From Synechococcales cyanobacterium bin59.metabat.ball.084 (GTDB lineage Bacteria; Cyanobacteriota; Cyanobacteriia; Cyanobacteriales; Chamaesiphonaceae), in contig JAAFHZ010000030.1 of NCBI GenBank assembly GCA_013297675.1, forward strand, positions 1-40,683: DNA of 40,683 nucleotides. The letters are read 5' to 3'. Under the pieces are notes generated by a model that was given only the letters and a program-made list of their open reading frames with translations, searched no databases and had not been told where the DNA came from. Of the stretch, positions 26,639 through 36,028 are shown in pieces. The position numbers and the translations under genes are program-made. Every line of letters starts with the position of its first letter. Position 1 is the first letter of the stretch.

Positions 26639-27859
26639 CTAATTTGGTAAAGCTAAATAAGGGAAATTTGGGTCTAATGGCTGATGGCCTTGAGTTGGGT
26701 TGCCCGGAGTGCCAGCATAAGAAACGTTATCGCTAGTAACGGCACCGTTAGTTAACACGCTCAAGGTGGTATCGATCGTGTCGTCTAACAACATCCGCCC
26801 CCGAATGGGGCTGCCTTTGGCATTTAAAGCATTGCCATAACCACTCGGACCAGTAGTATCAATCCGCATCACATCAGGTAAAAAGGCATTTAACAAAACT
26901 TTCGTCCGTTCATCGCTATTACCCAAAGCTTTCAGGGTGCGTGTTGCTTCAGCGCCGACCGGTGCTGCTGCTGGACTAGTATCAACAGTAGGCGGCACAC
27001 TATTAAAGATATTCAACAAGTTGTTACTAGTGATTAAACCTTCATTGATGCCGGGACGACCCAAACGTTCCACTTGTTGGAATCTGCCAGTACCTGGATC
27101 GCGGACAGAGATTGTTTCCCAAATATCAAAGGTAGTAGCATTGGTGGCACCTTTAATAAAGGTTTGAGGAATGCGCAGGGCAATTGTATTAACGTTATAA
27201 CCCTTGGCAAAATCGATCGCCTGGGAGGGTGGACGAAAACCTACCGCCGGACCAGTGCCCAAAGCGCCCGCTCTTACCCGGAAAAATTGTTCTACATCAA
27301 AGAAAAAAGGATCTTCGCGTAAGCCCGCAAAAACAGCAATTTTAGAGCCATTGGCAGCTAATTGATTAACCGCTGGCCTGCTATTGAGCGGCGTAGTGCG
27401 CAGGTTACTAGCCGAGATTTCTTTGCCATCTTGAATAACTGTAAATTTAATTTGCTGCTGGTTGCGACTATCTGGAGGTGCAAACTCAAAGCGCAGCGTA
27501 ACATCTTCTTGACCGGTAGGGGTTGCATCTTTATCGGCTACCCGAGTCAGTTTAAACTCATAGCGAGCATTAGTGCTGAAAAAATACTGCTGACGCGCAA
27601 CCGATCGAGGATTTGTATTCATCACCAGCACCAAGTCATCGGCAGAAGCATTGGGGTTTTGGTCTTTTTCGCGGAAGGCGTATAAGTCGGTCAGATTCAA
27701 ATTACGGCCTTTGGTATCTACTTCGCCATCGTCATGATCCGAAGCCATTAGCGACTTTGGTAAGCTGGTTGCTACTAATAGGGCGGCGATCGTCACTCCA
27801 CCTAAAACTACAGATTTTTGCCAGTTGAGCTGGGCAAATTTAAACATCGAGACTAACAT
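26639..27859 (-). CDS. DUF4331 domain exported protein
   Basis: 406 aa. After a signal peptide (SVVLGGVTIAALLVATSLP) the mature protein begins SDHDDGEVDTKGRNLNLTDLYAFREKD, the hallmark of DUF4331. DLVLVMNTNPRS, YEFKLTRV and the C-terminal NAKGSPIRGRMLLDDTIDTTLSVLTNGA are also typical. Function of the family is not settled; it is often extracytoplasmic. First gene of the cluster running to 24505. Confidence 0.85.
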   Translation of the reverse strand: MLVSMFKFAQLNWQKSVVLGGVTIAALLVATSLPKSLMASDHDDGEVDTKGRNLNLTDLYAFREKDQNPNASADDLVLVMNTNPRSVARQQYFFSTNARYEFKLTRVADKDATPTGQEDVTLRFEFAPPDSRNQQQIKFTVIQDGKEISASNLRTTPLNSRPAVNQLAANGSKIAVFAGLREDPFFFDVEQFFRVRAGALGTGPAVGFRPPSQAIDFAKGYNVNTIALRIPQTFIKGATNATTFDIWETISVRDPGTGRFQQVERLGRPGINEGLITSNNLLNIFNSVPPTVDTSPAAAPVGAEATRTLKALGNSDERTKVLLNAFLPDVMRIDTTGPSGYGNALNAKGSPIRGRMLLDDTIDTTLSVLTNGAVTSDNVSYAGTPGNPTQGHQPLDPNFPYLALPN

Positions 27860-27982
27860 AGTGGTTCCTTTTGCTAATTACAAGCAGGTAGGTCTGCGAT
27901 CTTGTGGCAAGATTGCAGATAAATGTGTTGATTCAAGGGGTTATACGTTGTTGGTTCTGAGATGGATCTCTCAGCGGATTAG

Positions 27983-29542
27983 TTAGACAAAAGTTGCTTT
28001 AATAATGAGATCGTTGAAATCGCGATCGCCGCCACCAGCAAGGTCTTCAAAACCAAAGGTATTGTCGCCCAGTAGTCGAATGTGATCCGCTTTATCGACG
28101 TTACCTAAGCTGTAGGCCGTGTAGACATTACTAAAATCGGCATTAGCGGTGGCAGAATTAGAAATCAATAGCGGTGCATACAGCGCTCCACCTAAGAAAT
28201 CAGCGCTGCTAGTGACAGTTTGACTGTTGGTACCCACCAGATCAATCCCCGCCAAACGTCCTTGGACGGCAGCCTGAAGATAGCCAGCATCACCTGGTCT
28301 GAGGGTGGTATTACCGACTCTGATGCTGCCTAGGGCATCTTCTATTTTATAAAAGCCAATATGGTTGTCGAACCCAGCATCGCGTTGAACTGTAAAAGTT
28401 GCTCTGGCAGTAGTGGCGACAGCAGTAAGATCAAAAATTTCGCGGCTGCCCTGTTGAGTAATGCCGATCGGGGCTGCATCGGTTGCCGATTGAATTTGGA
28501 AGACCAAATCATTAAAATCGCGATCGCCACCACCATTAGTTTCTTCAAAAACTACCTGAGTGACACCACTAGACTGAGTAAATTGAGCATTTTGAAAGCT
28601 ATTAGTGCTGGAAGGGAAAGAAAACAGCACGTTAGCCGGATTTGGATTTTCGTCGATCGAGCCATTGACAGCCAAATAAAAACCAAAAGCCGAGTTGGCA
28701 GGCAGGTTAATTGTGCGGCTATTTAAGCCATCTAAGGCCGTATCCACTGCGCTGCCACTCAAAGCCGAAAAGACTACTTGGGATCTCTTGAATACTTCTG
28801 CCAAGTAACCATTTTGGCCTGGATTGATACCGTTGACAGTGCCATCAATATTATCTACTGCAAATATACCGAGTTCGTTACGATTAGTAGCTTGGTGACT
28901 AATTTTATTGACTGTCAGGCGACTAGTTCCAATGCTGGGCGTAAGCTGAAGTAAACCGGCATTAGTGGCGATCGGCACTAGGGTAGCTACCGGGTTCACT
29001 GGCGAATCGGTGCCAGCTACCACCAAGATATCGCTCAGTGCTCCAACAACAGTGTTTTGCACGGTGGCAAGCTGAGTTCCATTAAAGCTAATGATGGCAT
29101 CATTGCCAGCCTGGGCGGTAGTTAAATCACTAAATTGCCCCCCTGCCAGATCGATTTGAATGGTGTCATCCAGCGGATCAAAATCAGTAATAACGTTAAA
29201 AGTACTTGGCGATCCCAAGCCAGCAAATTGAAATATATCTTGGCCTAAACCACCGGTAAGAGTGTTATTTCCCAGACGGGCAATTAATAAATCGTTGCCC
29301 GCACCACCAATCAAGGTATCGTTTTGCACTCCAGTAAGAGTATCATCACCATCTGTACCAATCTTATTTCCGATCACCGGAGGTGTAAGCGAAGCTATCA
29401 CCGGAGGTGCAAGCGAAGCTATCGCCGTTGTTTCTAGTACCGGCGGTGTAGTTAGAGGAAGCACATTTGTAGTCTCGGGTGTCTCACCCATAGCACCAAT
29501 CAAAGTATCTTCGCCATTGTCTAACAAAATTAGATCGTTCAT
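27983..29542 (-). CDS. secreted calcium-binding RTX / DUF4114 protein
   Basis: 519 aa from ATG 29542 (MNDLILLDNGEDTLIG); TTG 29620 is an upstream alternative. The N-terminal part has RTX-like nonapeptides (GTDGDDTLTG, DTLIGGAGNDLL, NTLTGGLGQDIFQF). Two DUF4114-type segments follow: VFEETNGGGDRDFNDLVFQI and GFEDLAGGGDRDFNDLIIKA. There is no classical signal peptide, as expected for type I secretion. It is likely an extracellular or surface calcium-binding protein. 123 bp separate it from the DUF4331 gene on the same strand. Confidence 0.85.
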   Translation of the reverse strand: MNDLILLDNGEDTLIGAMGETPETTNVLPLTTPPVLETTAIASLAPPVIASLTPPVIGNKIGTDGDDTLTGVQNDTLIGGAGNDLLIARLGNNTLTGGLGQDIFQFAGLGSPSTFNVITDFDPLDDTIQIDLAGGQFSDLTTAQAGNDAIISFNGTQLATVQNTVVGALSDILVVAGTDSPVNPVATLVPIATNAGLLQLTPSIGTSRLTVNKISHQATNRNELGIFAVDNIDGTVNGINPGQNGYLAEVFKRSQVVFSALSGSAVDTALDGLNSRTINLPANSAFGFYLAVNGSIDENPNPANVLFSFPSSTNSFQNAQFTQSSGVTQVVFEETNGGGDRDFNDLVFQIQSATDAAPIGITQQGSREIFDLTAVATTARATFTVQRDAGFDNHIGFYKIEDALGSIRVGNTTLRPGDAGYLQAAVQGRLAGIDLVGTNSQTVTSSADFLGGALYAPLLISNSATANADFSNVYTAYSLGNVDKADHIRLLGDNTFGFEDLAGGGDRDFNDLIIKATFV

Positions 29543-29758
29543 ATTATTTACTGCTTTAATCCTGCTTAAGAGTTCCAGTTGCCAACTATTGCGTTGATTT
29601 GCATAGTGATACGCTGCCAATTCTGAAACGGATCTCCAGATATCAAAAAATATCTATGTCAAAATCCCCACTTGGTTTAAGCAGGGATCTTAGAAATATA
29701 AAATTTTAATTAAAATTGCATTGCTGGTGCAGCGGGAATCAGGTTGGTGAATCAGAAA

Positions 29759-29995
29759 TTAGGCGGGTTCGGCCAAATCTCGGATCAGCATTATTTTGGT
29801 GTTTAAGTAGACGTTGAGGTTGCCGCACTGTTCTGCGTCGAGTGGTAAACGGCAACTAATTTCCTGAATGATGCGCTGGGAAAGCTCAGCATCAGGCAAA
29901 TTCAACAGGTCTTGATAGTGGATACTCGAAGCGATCGACCACAGCAGACGCAGGATGGGGGGGTCAATGAGAATATTGTTTAGCACAGCTCTCAC
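29759..29995 (-). CDS. conserved-looking small hypothetical protein
   Basis: 78 aa starting at GTG 29995 (another GTG lies three codons in). Helical sequence, LRLLWSIASSIHYQDLLNLPDAELSQ and NLNVYLNTKIMLIRDLAEP, with the style of a short cyanobacterial conserved protein. No motif gives a function. It stands alone downstream of the DUF815 gene. Confidence 0.5.
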   Translation of the reverse strand: MRAVLNNILIDPPILRLLWSIASSIHYQDLLNLPDAELSQRIIQEISCRLPLDAEQCGNLNVYLNTKIMLIRDLAEPA

Positions 29996-30114
29996 TGGAA
30001 ATTTAACATTTTCTTTATATTACCCCCTTTTCATTCATATAGGCAATGGTGTAAAGAGTTTATTATTTATACGCGGTAATCGGAGTGCTCACCCCTCCAG
30101 TTAAGTAGTATATT

Positions 30115-31341
30115 TCACCGTAACTCCCCGCGTAAAAAGTCTACAAATTGGCGTGCGGTGCGGCCAGAACGACCATTCTGCTGGGTAGCCCACTGTAATG
30201 CCCGAAAATCTAGGTCAGCAGGATCGATCGCAATATCTGCTGCTAAGTGATGCACTATATATAAATAAGTATCTTGATCGGCTGGCTGGAAGGTTAAAGT
30301 CAGACCAAAACGATCGCCAAAAGAGAGCTTTTCTTGCACCGTATCCCATTGATGGATTTCATCATTGTCTTGGGGGCGTGGTCGATCGGCAAAAAATTCT
30401 CTGATCAAATGGCGGCGATTGGAGGTAGCGTAAACCACAATATTCTGAGGTCTGCTGACCACACCGCCTTCTAGCACCACTTTGAGAGACTTAAATGCCG
30501 CTTCATCAGCCTCAAAAGACAGGTCATCTACAAACACAATAAACTTTTGGGGCAGTCCACGCAGTTGCTCTAAGATCTGGGGCAGTTCGATCAGCTCTTG
30601 TTTAGGAACTTCAATCAGCCGCAGACCCTGATCGCCAAATTCGGGCAGCAAGGCTTTGACCAAAGAAGATTTACCCGTGCCGCGACTGCCATAGAGCAAC
30701 ACATTCAACGCCGGATACCCAGCCACCAAAGCTGCGGTGTTTTTTACTAATGCCTGCTGTTGCCATGGGTACCCCACCAAATCGGTGAGTTTGATAGCTC
30801 CGGCGCTCGGATCTAGAACACCTTGCAGTTGGCAGTTTTGCCAGCGAAATGCTCTAAATTCGGCAAATATGCCGGTTCCCCATTGGCGATAGTAGGTAAT
30901 CAGCAGGGGGATCAGCTTCACCCAGTCGCTGGTTTCATTGAATAATGCTCGGAGCTGGGCAGCCGCAGGCTTATTTGGTAAGTTAATCGTATTCTGCCAG
31001 GGGACTGCATGGTTTTGACTAATGCTGTTGCAGCCATAAAAATAGAGATCTTGGATCGATCGAATGTCTTGCTCCACGGCCTGCTGTATCGCCCGTGGTA
31101 AGTCCGGCCAATCAGTGGTTTGGATTTGACGGGTGAAAGGGTTATCAGCAGTGGTTAATCGATCGAACAAGTAATCTTGCCAGCCCTGCTGTCGATCGGC
31201 TAATTCGCAAAACCATTGGCTATAGGTGGCAGCATCATCGGAGTTTAACAACGAGATACTGAGCATTCCCGGTCGATCGGCAAAAATCTGGCGATATAGT
31301 ATCAGAGATTTTGCCTGCTCAAAAAGTGCAGATTTATCAGC
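30115..31341 (-). CDS. DUF815-type AAA ATPase
   Basis: 408 aa from ATG 31341. Walker A GSRGTGKSS at residues 219-227. Walker B FIVFVDDLSFE follows, then VVLEGGVVSRPQNIVVYATSNRRHLI (sensor 1) and a C-terminal RSGRTARQFVDFL. This is the DUF815 family, related to AAA+ ATPases and widely conserved in bacteria, with no firm function. It is divergent from the HopA1 gene with a 76-bp gap, so the two may share a control region. Confidence 0.88.
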   Translation of the reverse strand, partial: ADKSALFEQAKSLILYRQIFADRPGMLSISLLNSDDAATYSQWFCELADRQQGWQDYLFDRLTTADNPFTRQIQTTDWPDLPRAIQQAVEQDIRSIQDLYFYGCNSISQNHAVPWQNTINLPNKPAAAQLRALFNETSDWVKLIPLLITYYRQWGTGIFAEFRAFRWQNCQLQGVLDPSAGAIKLTDLVGYPWQQQALVKNTAALVAGYPALNVLLYGSRGTGKSSLVKALLPEFGDQGLRLIEVPKQELIELPQILEQLRGLPQKFIVFVDDLSFEADEAAFKSLKVVLEGGVVSRPQNIVVYATSNRRHLIREFFADRPRPQDNDEIHQWDTVQEKLSFGDRFGLTLTFQPADQDTYLYIVHHLAADIAIDPADLDFRALQWATQQNGRSGRTARQFVDFLRGELR

Positions 31342-31417
31342 CATCTTACTAAATACGGCAATTATACCAGCCCGACTTGGTACGATATTCGACCAGCCCC
31401 TATATGCCCTATCTGCC

Positions 31418-32404
31418 ATGAGAGCTTTTAACTTAAACGAAACCTTAACTGAAATATTGACAGGATTGGTGATTGCACCAGATTTTACGATCTCTCACCC
31501 TCAGCACCCAGACTTTACGGTGGCCGAAATGATTGCCGATCGACTGCAAGCTAGCCCAGAAGAAATTCAGACCAAGTTTCGGATTCAGCATCTGCAATCT
31601 TATCTAATGGGTACTTACTTTAGCCAAATTTATCGTGAGCCACCCGAGCAGCCCCAAGGTTTTGCCAACGATGAAGCATTGTTTCTGGGGCAGATTCAGG
31701 CTGCCAATAGTGGGCATGGCTACTATGACTTAAATTGGACCGTGGAGTCAGTTGCAGCAGATCAGGTGGCGGTGGTCAAAGATGGTTTGCGTCTGTATAT
31801 GCCTAGCAACTGTATCCACGCCCCCGGCGAGCTGATTGCTGGTGAGCTAGTGGCAATTGTGATGCCCAAAAATATTATGACGATCGATCGCTATGTGGCG
31901 ATCGGAAATTCTGGCCGTTTACCAAACTTGCCGGTGACTAATATTTACTGGAATTCCTCGCCTGCGGTGGCGCTCGAAGTGGTTAGTGCGCTCACTACCG
32001 GCCTGAATCAGCTTGCGATCCCCTTTGAATTACAAGTTGATCCAGATACCTCTGCCTATCATCGATTAGAGCCATTGATTTTAGGAATCCTCAGCTCCGA
32101 CTACCCCCAAGCTGAACCTTTGCTCCGTCAGATTCATGCCGCACATCCTTCCCGTGCAGGTGTGCCACCTTTCGCTCACCGGCTAGCGAGTGGCGTTGCG
32201 GTGGCAGAAACCGAAAATCCACAGGTTGATTTCGCGGCTTGGTGCTGTCGATCGATCTCCTTAGGTATTGTGAGCTGCCCAGAAAAAGCAACAGTGGTGA
32301 CTCAGATCGCAGCAATTCAACAAGAGCTGATCAAAAATGGTGTAGTAACTAACGAATTTGATTTGATTCTCAGCCATAACACTTATGCAGAATGGCTTAG
32401 TTGA
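31418..32404 (+). CDS. HopA1-family protein
   Basis: 328 aa from ATG 31418; the frame is open further upstream but overlaps the DUF815 gene. Segments HGYYDLNWTVESVAADQVAV, VAIVMPKNIMTIDRYVAIGNSG, TNIYWNSSPAVALEVVSALT and LNQLAIPFELQV fit the HopA1 family (type III effector HopA1 homologues, frequent in cyanobacteria). HopA1-like proteins also act as a separate lyase-type subunit in class V lanthipeptide pathways such as lexapeptide. Two leader-type peptide genes lie downstream on the same strand, which suggests peptide maturation rather than an effector role. No kinase-like partner is nearby. Confidence 0.75.
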   Translation: MRAFNLNETLTEILTGLVIAPDFTISHPQHPDFTVAEMIADRLQASPEEIQTKFRIQHLQSYLMGTYFSQIYREPPEQPQGFANDEALFLGQIQAANSGHGYYDLNWTVESVAADQVAVVKDGLRLYMPSNCIHAPGELIAGELVAIVMPKNIMTIDRYVAIGNSGRLPNLPVTNIYWNSSPAVALEVVSALTTGLNQLAIPFELQVDPDTSAYHRLEPLILGILSSDYPQAEPLLRQIHAAHPSRAGVPPFAHRLASGVAVAETENPQVDFAAWCCRSISLGIVSCPEKATVVTQIAAIQQELIKNGVVTNEFDLILSHNTYAEWLS

Positions 32405-32709
32405 AGATTGCCTCCGCTACAAAACTAAATATAATTACACCTTGATTTATTGATCGTTTCTGGCTATCTCCACTGGAGTTGAATTCGATAGAAGCTTTGA
32501 TACTCTTAGGTTTTACCTCCTCATTCAGTCAAGAATTAGGGGGAGGTTGCGTATAAACTTTTTTAAAGAAATTTTAAAACAAAATACATTTTTCCAATGA
32601 TTCATGATTTGGGTTGCAACTTGAGAGATAGCTGCTTTATCCTTTTCGGAGTGTGCAAAGACTACCAACTTAATCTGAGCATCAAACACGAAAAACGGAG
32701 AAATTTAAC
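32405..32709. other. 305-bp gap before the first leader peptide
   Basis: No gene seen. It holds a weak 6-bp inverted repeat ACCTCC (32515-32520) / GGAGGT (32542-32547) and AT-rich DNA likely to contain the peptide promoter. The ribosome site CGGAG is placed 9 nt before the ATG at 32710. Confidence 0.4.
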
Positions 32710-32976
32710 ATGTCTAAGATTCAAATTAACAATTTGCAAGCTGCTGGTAGCGAACTTTTTCAAAGCAGCGAAAGCTTTTTAACTGAGCTACAGGCAACTG
32801 AAGCACATGCTGTCTATGGTGGTAAATCCAAGAACAAGTCCAATAAGAGATCTGGTAAGAGTTCTAAAAGATCCGGCAGAAGTTCTAGAAGAGGATCTAG
32901 CGGCAACTCCGGTAGAAATTCTTTTGTATTTGTGCCTGTTCCTTTCCCTTTCCCTGTACGTCCTTACCACTGTTAA
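32710..32976 (+). CDS. leader-peptide-type small protein 1 (putative RiPP precursor)
   Basis: 88 aa. The leader MSKIQINNLQAAGSELFQ ... ESFLTELQATEAHAVYGGK ends at a double glycine. A ~35-residue Ser/Lys/Arg/Gly-rich segment follows (KRSGKSSKRSGRSSRRGSSG), then a proline-alternating hydrophobic tail (FVFVPVPFPFPV) ending in a lone cysteine. The leader is nearly the same as that at 33366, while the rest differs: the pattern of precursors matured by one enzyme. Lanthionine formation is possible only at the single C-terminal Cys. A bacteriocin-like or other modified peptide is inferred. Confidence 0.8.
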   Translation: MSKIQINNLQAAGSELFQSSESFLTELQATEAHAVYGGKSKNKSNKRSGKSSKRSGRSSRRGSSGNSGRNSFVFVPVPFPFPVRPYHC

Positions 32977-33017
32977 TTCGCTAGTGGTTTCATGATTTTG
33001 AAATCAGCGTAAATCAG

Positions 33018-33045
33018 AGCCTCGGTCTTTTATTAGATCGGGGCT
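33018..33045 (+). terminator. terminator after leader peptide 1
   Basis: A 7-bp stem AGCCTCG / CGGGGCT (one G-T pair) followed by TTGCGCTTTTAGTTTTT, 41 nt after the stop of the first peptide gene. Confidence 0.6.
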
Positions 33046-33365
33046 TTGCGCTTTTAGTTTTTATCCGGAGTCCAGATCCCCCTTTTTTTGACTGTATGGC
33101 AGGCATATCAACACTGATATTAACCAAGAAATAAAATCCTCTAAAAACATCCGGATTTTCAAAAACAGTTCAATGCATGAACATTATTTCATAAGAATCG
33201 ATAAGTTTTTCTAACAGAACTGAGCTTGATCGATACAATCACAAGTAATTTGGCAACGCCACTTGGCATTTTTAAAATGATTGCGTAACATGGGCTTATA
33301 AGCGAAATGAGAAGTCCTCGCTTCAAAACCAAGACTGAGTAATAAAACTGGAGATTTTGAGTAAT
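33046..33365. other. 320-bp gap between the two leader-peptide genes
   Basis: No convincing ORF; AT-rich. As a terminator ends the upstream unit, the second peptide gene must have its own promoter here. The ribosome site is GGAG in CTGGAGATTTTGAG before ATG 33366. Confidence 0.4.
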
Positions 33366-33620
33366 ATGTCTAGAATTCAAATTGATAGCTTGCAAACAGG
33401 CACTGAACTATTTCAAGGAAATGAGAGCTTTTTGACTGAGTTACAGCCGGTGGAAGCAAATGCCATCTATGGTGGTAAAAAATGTACTGGTGGCAAGAGT
33501 AGCGGCGGCAAGAGTAGCGGTTGTAAGGTTGGTAAATCTTCTCACAAGTCTACTGGTAAAAATTCTAATGGTGGTTGTGGTGGATCATATCCCGGTCCTT
33601 TACCATTACCTATGCCTTAA
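33366..33620 (+). CDS. leader-peptide-type small protein 2 (putative RiPP precursor)
   Basis: 84 aa from ATG 33366 (TTG 33357 is in frame). The leader MSRIQIDSLQTGTELFQGNE continues SFLTELQPVEANAIYGGK, matching peptide 1 at most positions. The downstream part is Gly/Ser/Lys-rich with three cysteines (KKCTGGKSSGG, SSGCKVGKSSHK, GGCGG) and ends in a proline-rich tail PGPLPLPMP. Repeating GKSS and three Cys among many Ser/Thr would suit thioether-type modification, but this is inference. A long perfect terminator hairpin follows. Confidence 0.8.
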   Translation: MSRIQIDSLQTGTELFQGNESFLTELQPVEANAIYGGKKCTGGKSSGGKSSGCKVGKSSHKSTGKNSNGGCGGSYPGPLPLPMP

Positions 33621-33690
33621 GTGTTAGAGATGGTTATCGCGACATCATAAATTGTGTTAGATAACCAAATTAACCATAGATTTATCGAAG

Positions 33691-33727
33691 AAATAGGCAA
33701 TGGATTTTTAAAATCCATTGCCTATTT
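33691..33727. terminator. strong bidirectional terminator
   Basis: A perfect 17-bp stem (AAATAGGCAATGGATTT / AAATCCATTGCCTATTT) with a 3-nt loop between leader peptide 2 (plus) and glyS (minus). A/T-rich arms give T-runs in both directions. Confidence 0.9.
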
Positions 33728-33739
33728 TGCTAACTATAA

Positions 33740-35899
33740 CTACTGCTTAACGATCGATCCAAAATCGGCCAAAACCCTGGCATGATTACGCAGAATTCCT
33801 AACATGTTTAAACGATTATTTTGAATCGCTAGATCATCATCCATCACCAGCACGCTCTCATCACCATCAAAGAAGTTAGTTAAGGCTGGTGTAATTTGAA
33901 TTAAGCCGTTAACTAACAATTGATAATTCACATCTGCTAAGGCAGCTTGAGTTTGGGGTAATAATTGCAGTAAGCCATCATAAAAAGCCTGTTCTGATTT
34001 TTTCTGAAATAGTGCTGGCTGCACTAAGCCTTGAGGATCAAGAGTCTGAGTATCTAGGTTGCCTTTGGCAGAGAGCTTGGCTGATCGATTCACCGTCGGG
34101 TAAATAGTCTCTAGTTGACCGCTAACTCGGAGCTGTTGCAGAAACAAGGCTCTTTCTTGCAGATCCAAAAGATTAGCTAATCCTCGTTTGCCGTACTCAG
34201 CATCATTTTCAGGCAGAACTGCATTGACTAGATCGTAATCAATTTTGCGGTCTTCTTGGAGTGCTGTACGGAGTCGTTTAAAAAAGAAATCTTGGAGTTG
34301 GTCGATTAACTCCGAGGCCGAAAGCTTCGCCACGGTGCCATTGATGGCCTGAAAATTAGTGACTAAGGTACTGATCAATTCACCCAGATCTAGCCGTAAA
34401 TCTTCTTGCCAAATCATATCGATTACCGCATTGGCCGCGCGACGCAGGGCAAAAGGATCTGATGAACCGCTGGGAATCATGCCCAAGCCAAAAATACAGA
34501 CCAAGGTATCTAGACGATCGGCAATGCCTACCACCCATCCGGTCAGGCTGCTGGGTAAATCGTCTTCGGCATTGCGTGGTAAATAATGTTCGCGAATGCC
34601 GATCGCCACTTCTGCCGGTTCGCCTTGAGCAAGGGCGTATTTTTCGCCCATAATGCCCTGAAGTTCTGGAAACTCACCGACCATTTGGGTAACTAGATCA
34701 GCTTTGCAGAGCTGGGTAGTGCGATCGATTTGCTGCTGTTGCTCGGGAGAGAGGGAGAGTCGATCGGCGATTAATGTGGTGATAGTGCGTAGTCGATCGA
34801 CTTTTTGGGCTACCGAACCCAAATCGGCCTGAAAAGTGACTGTTTCTAGCTTGTTAACATAGTCAGCGAGAGGAATTTTCAGATCAGCCTCATAAAAATA
34901 CTGACCGTCGGCGAGTCTGGCGCGTACTACTCGGCCATTGCCGGCAGCAATCATTGCTGATTTGGCCGGATCACCATTGCTGACAGTAATAAAGTGAGGC
35001 AGTAGGCTTTCTTTGCTTTCGTCGGTAAACAGCGGAAAGTAGCGCTGATGTGTGACCATTACAGTAGTAATCGCTTCGGCGGGTACTTTGAGGAATTCCG
35101 GCTCAAAGTCGCCAATAATTGCGGTAGGAAACTCTACGAGATCAGTAACTTCGGAGAGTAGATCTGGATAGATTTCGGTGTGGCCATTCATACTGCTGGC
35201 AGCGGCCAGAATTTGCTGCTCAATTTCTTTTTGGCGGGCTGCTCGATCGACTTTTACCGCAGCCGCTGCCATGGTAGCCACATAGGTTTCCGGGCTGGCG
35301 ATTTGGACTGGTGCGGGGTGCAATACTCGATGGGCAAAAGACTGGCGATCGCTGACTACTTCGGTAATTCCATCTACTAGTTTTACTGGTAAGACCTCAT
35401 TACCCCAGAGAGCAACCAGCCAGCGAATTGGTCGCGGAAATTTAAAGTCCCCGTCAGCCCAACGCATCATGCGCTTCCCTTCTAGGCTAAAAATCCACTG
35501 GGGAATCAGTTCTGTCAATATTTCAGGAGTGAGGCGACCAGAAATTTCTTTGGTCACAAAGACAAAATCACCTTTATCGGTGGGTTTGATGGTTAAGGCA
35601 CTGGCTGCGACTCCCATTTTTTTGGCAAAGCCAGTGCCTGCCCCGGTGAGCTGACCATCTTGATATGCGGCGCTAGCTGGTGGACCTTTAATTTCTTCGG
35701 TGCGATCGGTCTGTTTATCAATTAGATCTGTCACCAAAATTGCCAGTCGGCGCGGAGTGCTGTAAATTTGCACCCCGCTGTTAGTCAAATTATGTTCTGC
35801 CAAACTGGCCGGAATTTTTTGCTGCCACTGCTGAGTGGCATCGCCCACAAAGCCTGCGGGTAAATCTTCGGTTCCGACTTCGAGAAGAAAGTTAGGCAT
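33740..35899 (-). CDS. glyS: glycyl-tRNA synthetase beta subunit
   Basis: 719 aa, normal length. MPNFLLEVGTEDLPAGFV is the family's N-terminus, with GPPASAAYQDGQLTGAGTGFA and MMRWADGDFKFPRPIRWLVAL after it. An HD-like mid region (GIREHYLPRN, GIADRLDTLVCIFGLG) and a C-terminal anticodon-binding part (FFDGDESVLVMDDD) follow. It works as an alpha2beta2 enzyme with GlyQ, encoded 0.8 kb away in the other direction. Confidence 0.96.
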   Translation of the reverse strand: MPNFLLEVGTEDLPAGFVGDATQQWQQKIPASLAEHNLTNSGVQIYSTPRRLAILVTDLIDKQTDRTEEIKGPPASAAYQDGQLTGAGTGFAKKMGVAASALTIKPTDKGDFVFVTKEISGRLTPEILTELIPQWIFSLEGKRMMRWADGDFKFPRPIRWLVALWGNEVLPVKLVDGITEVVSDRQSFAHRVLHPAPVQIASPETYVATMAAAAVKVDRAARQKEIEQQILAAASSMNGHTEIYPDLLSEVTDLVEFPTAIIGDFEPEFLKVPAEAITTVMVTHQRYFPLFTDESKESLLPHFITVSNGDPAKSAMIAAGNGRVVRARLADGQYFYEADLKIPLADYVNKLETVTFQADLGSVAQKVDRLRTITTLIADRLSLSPEQQQQIDRTTQLCKADLVTQMVGEFPELQGIMGEKYALAQGEPAEVAIGIREHYLPRNAEDDLPSSLTGWVVGIADRLDTLVCIFGLGMIPSGSSDPFALRRAANAVIDMIWQEDLRLDLGELISTLVTNFQAINGTVAKLSASELIDQLQDFFFKRLRTALQEDRKIDYDLVNAVLPENDAEYGKRGLANLLDLQERALFLQQLRVSGQLETIYPTVNRSAKLSAKGNLDTQTLDPQGLVQPALFQKKSEQAFYDGLLQLLPQTQAALADVNYQLLVNGLIQITPALTNFFDGDESVLVMDDDLAIQNNRLNMLGILRNHARVLADFGSIVKQ

Positions 35900-36028
35900 A
35901 CAAGCAACAGGGCTGGGGGTTTTCGTATCGATCGATGATACACGATCAAATCCCCGTAAGACATCCTTTCCCTCAGCAGGCTGTGGGTATTAAAATTTAT
36001 AAGCTCCTCTGCAATGGTACTTTTTCTC

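Noticed and set aside
35916..35942. GTATCGATCGATGATAC as an NtcA site upstream of glyS
   Set aside because: The spacer between GTA and TAC is 11 nt, not 8; more likely a product of CGATCG-rich DNA.
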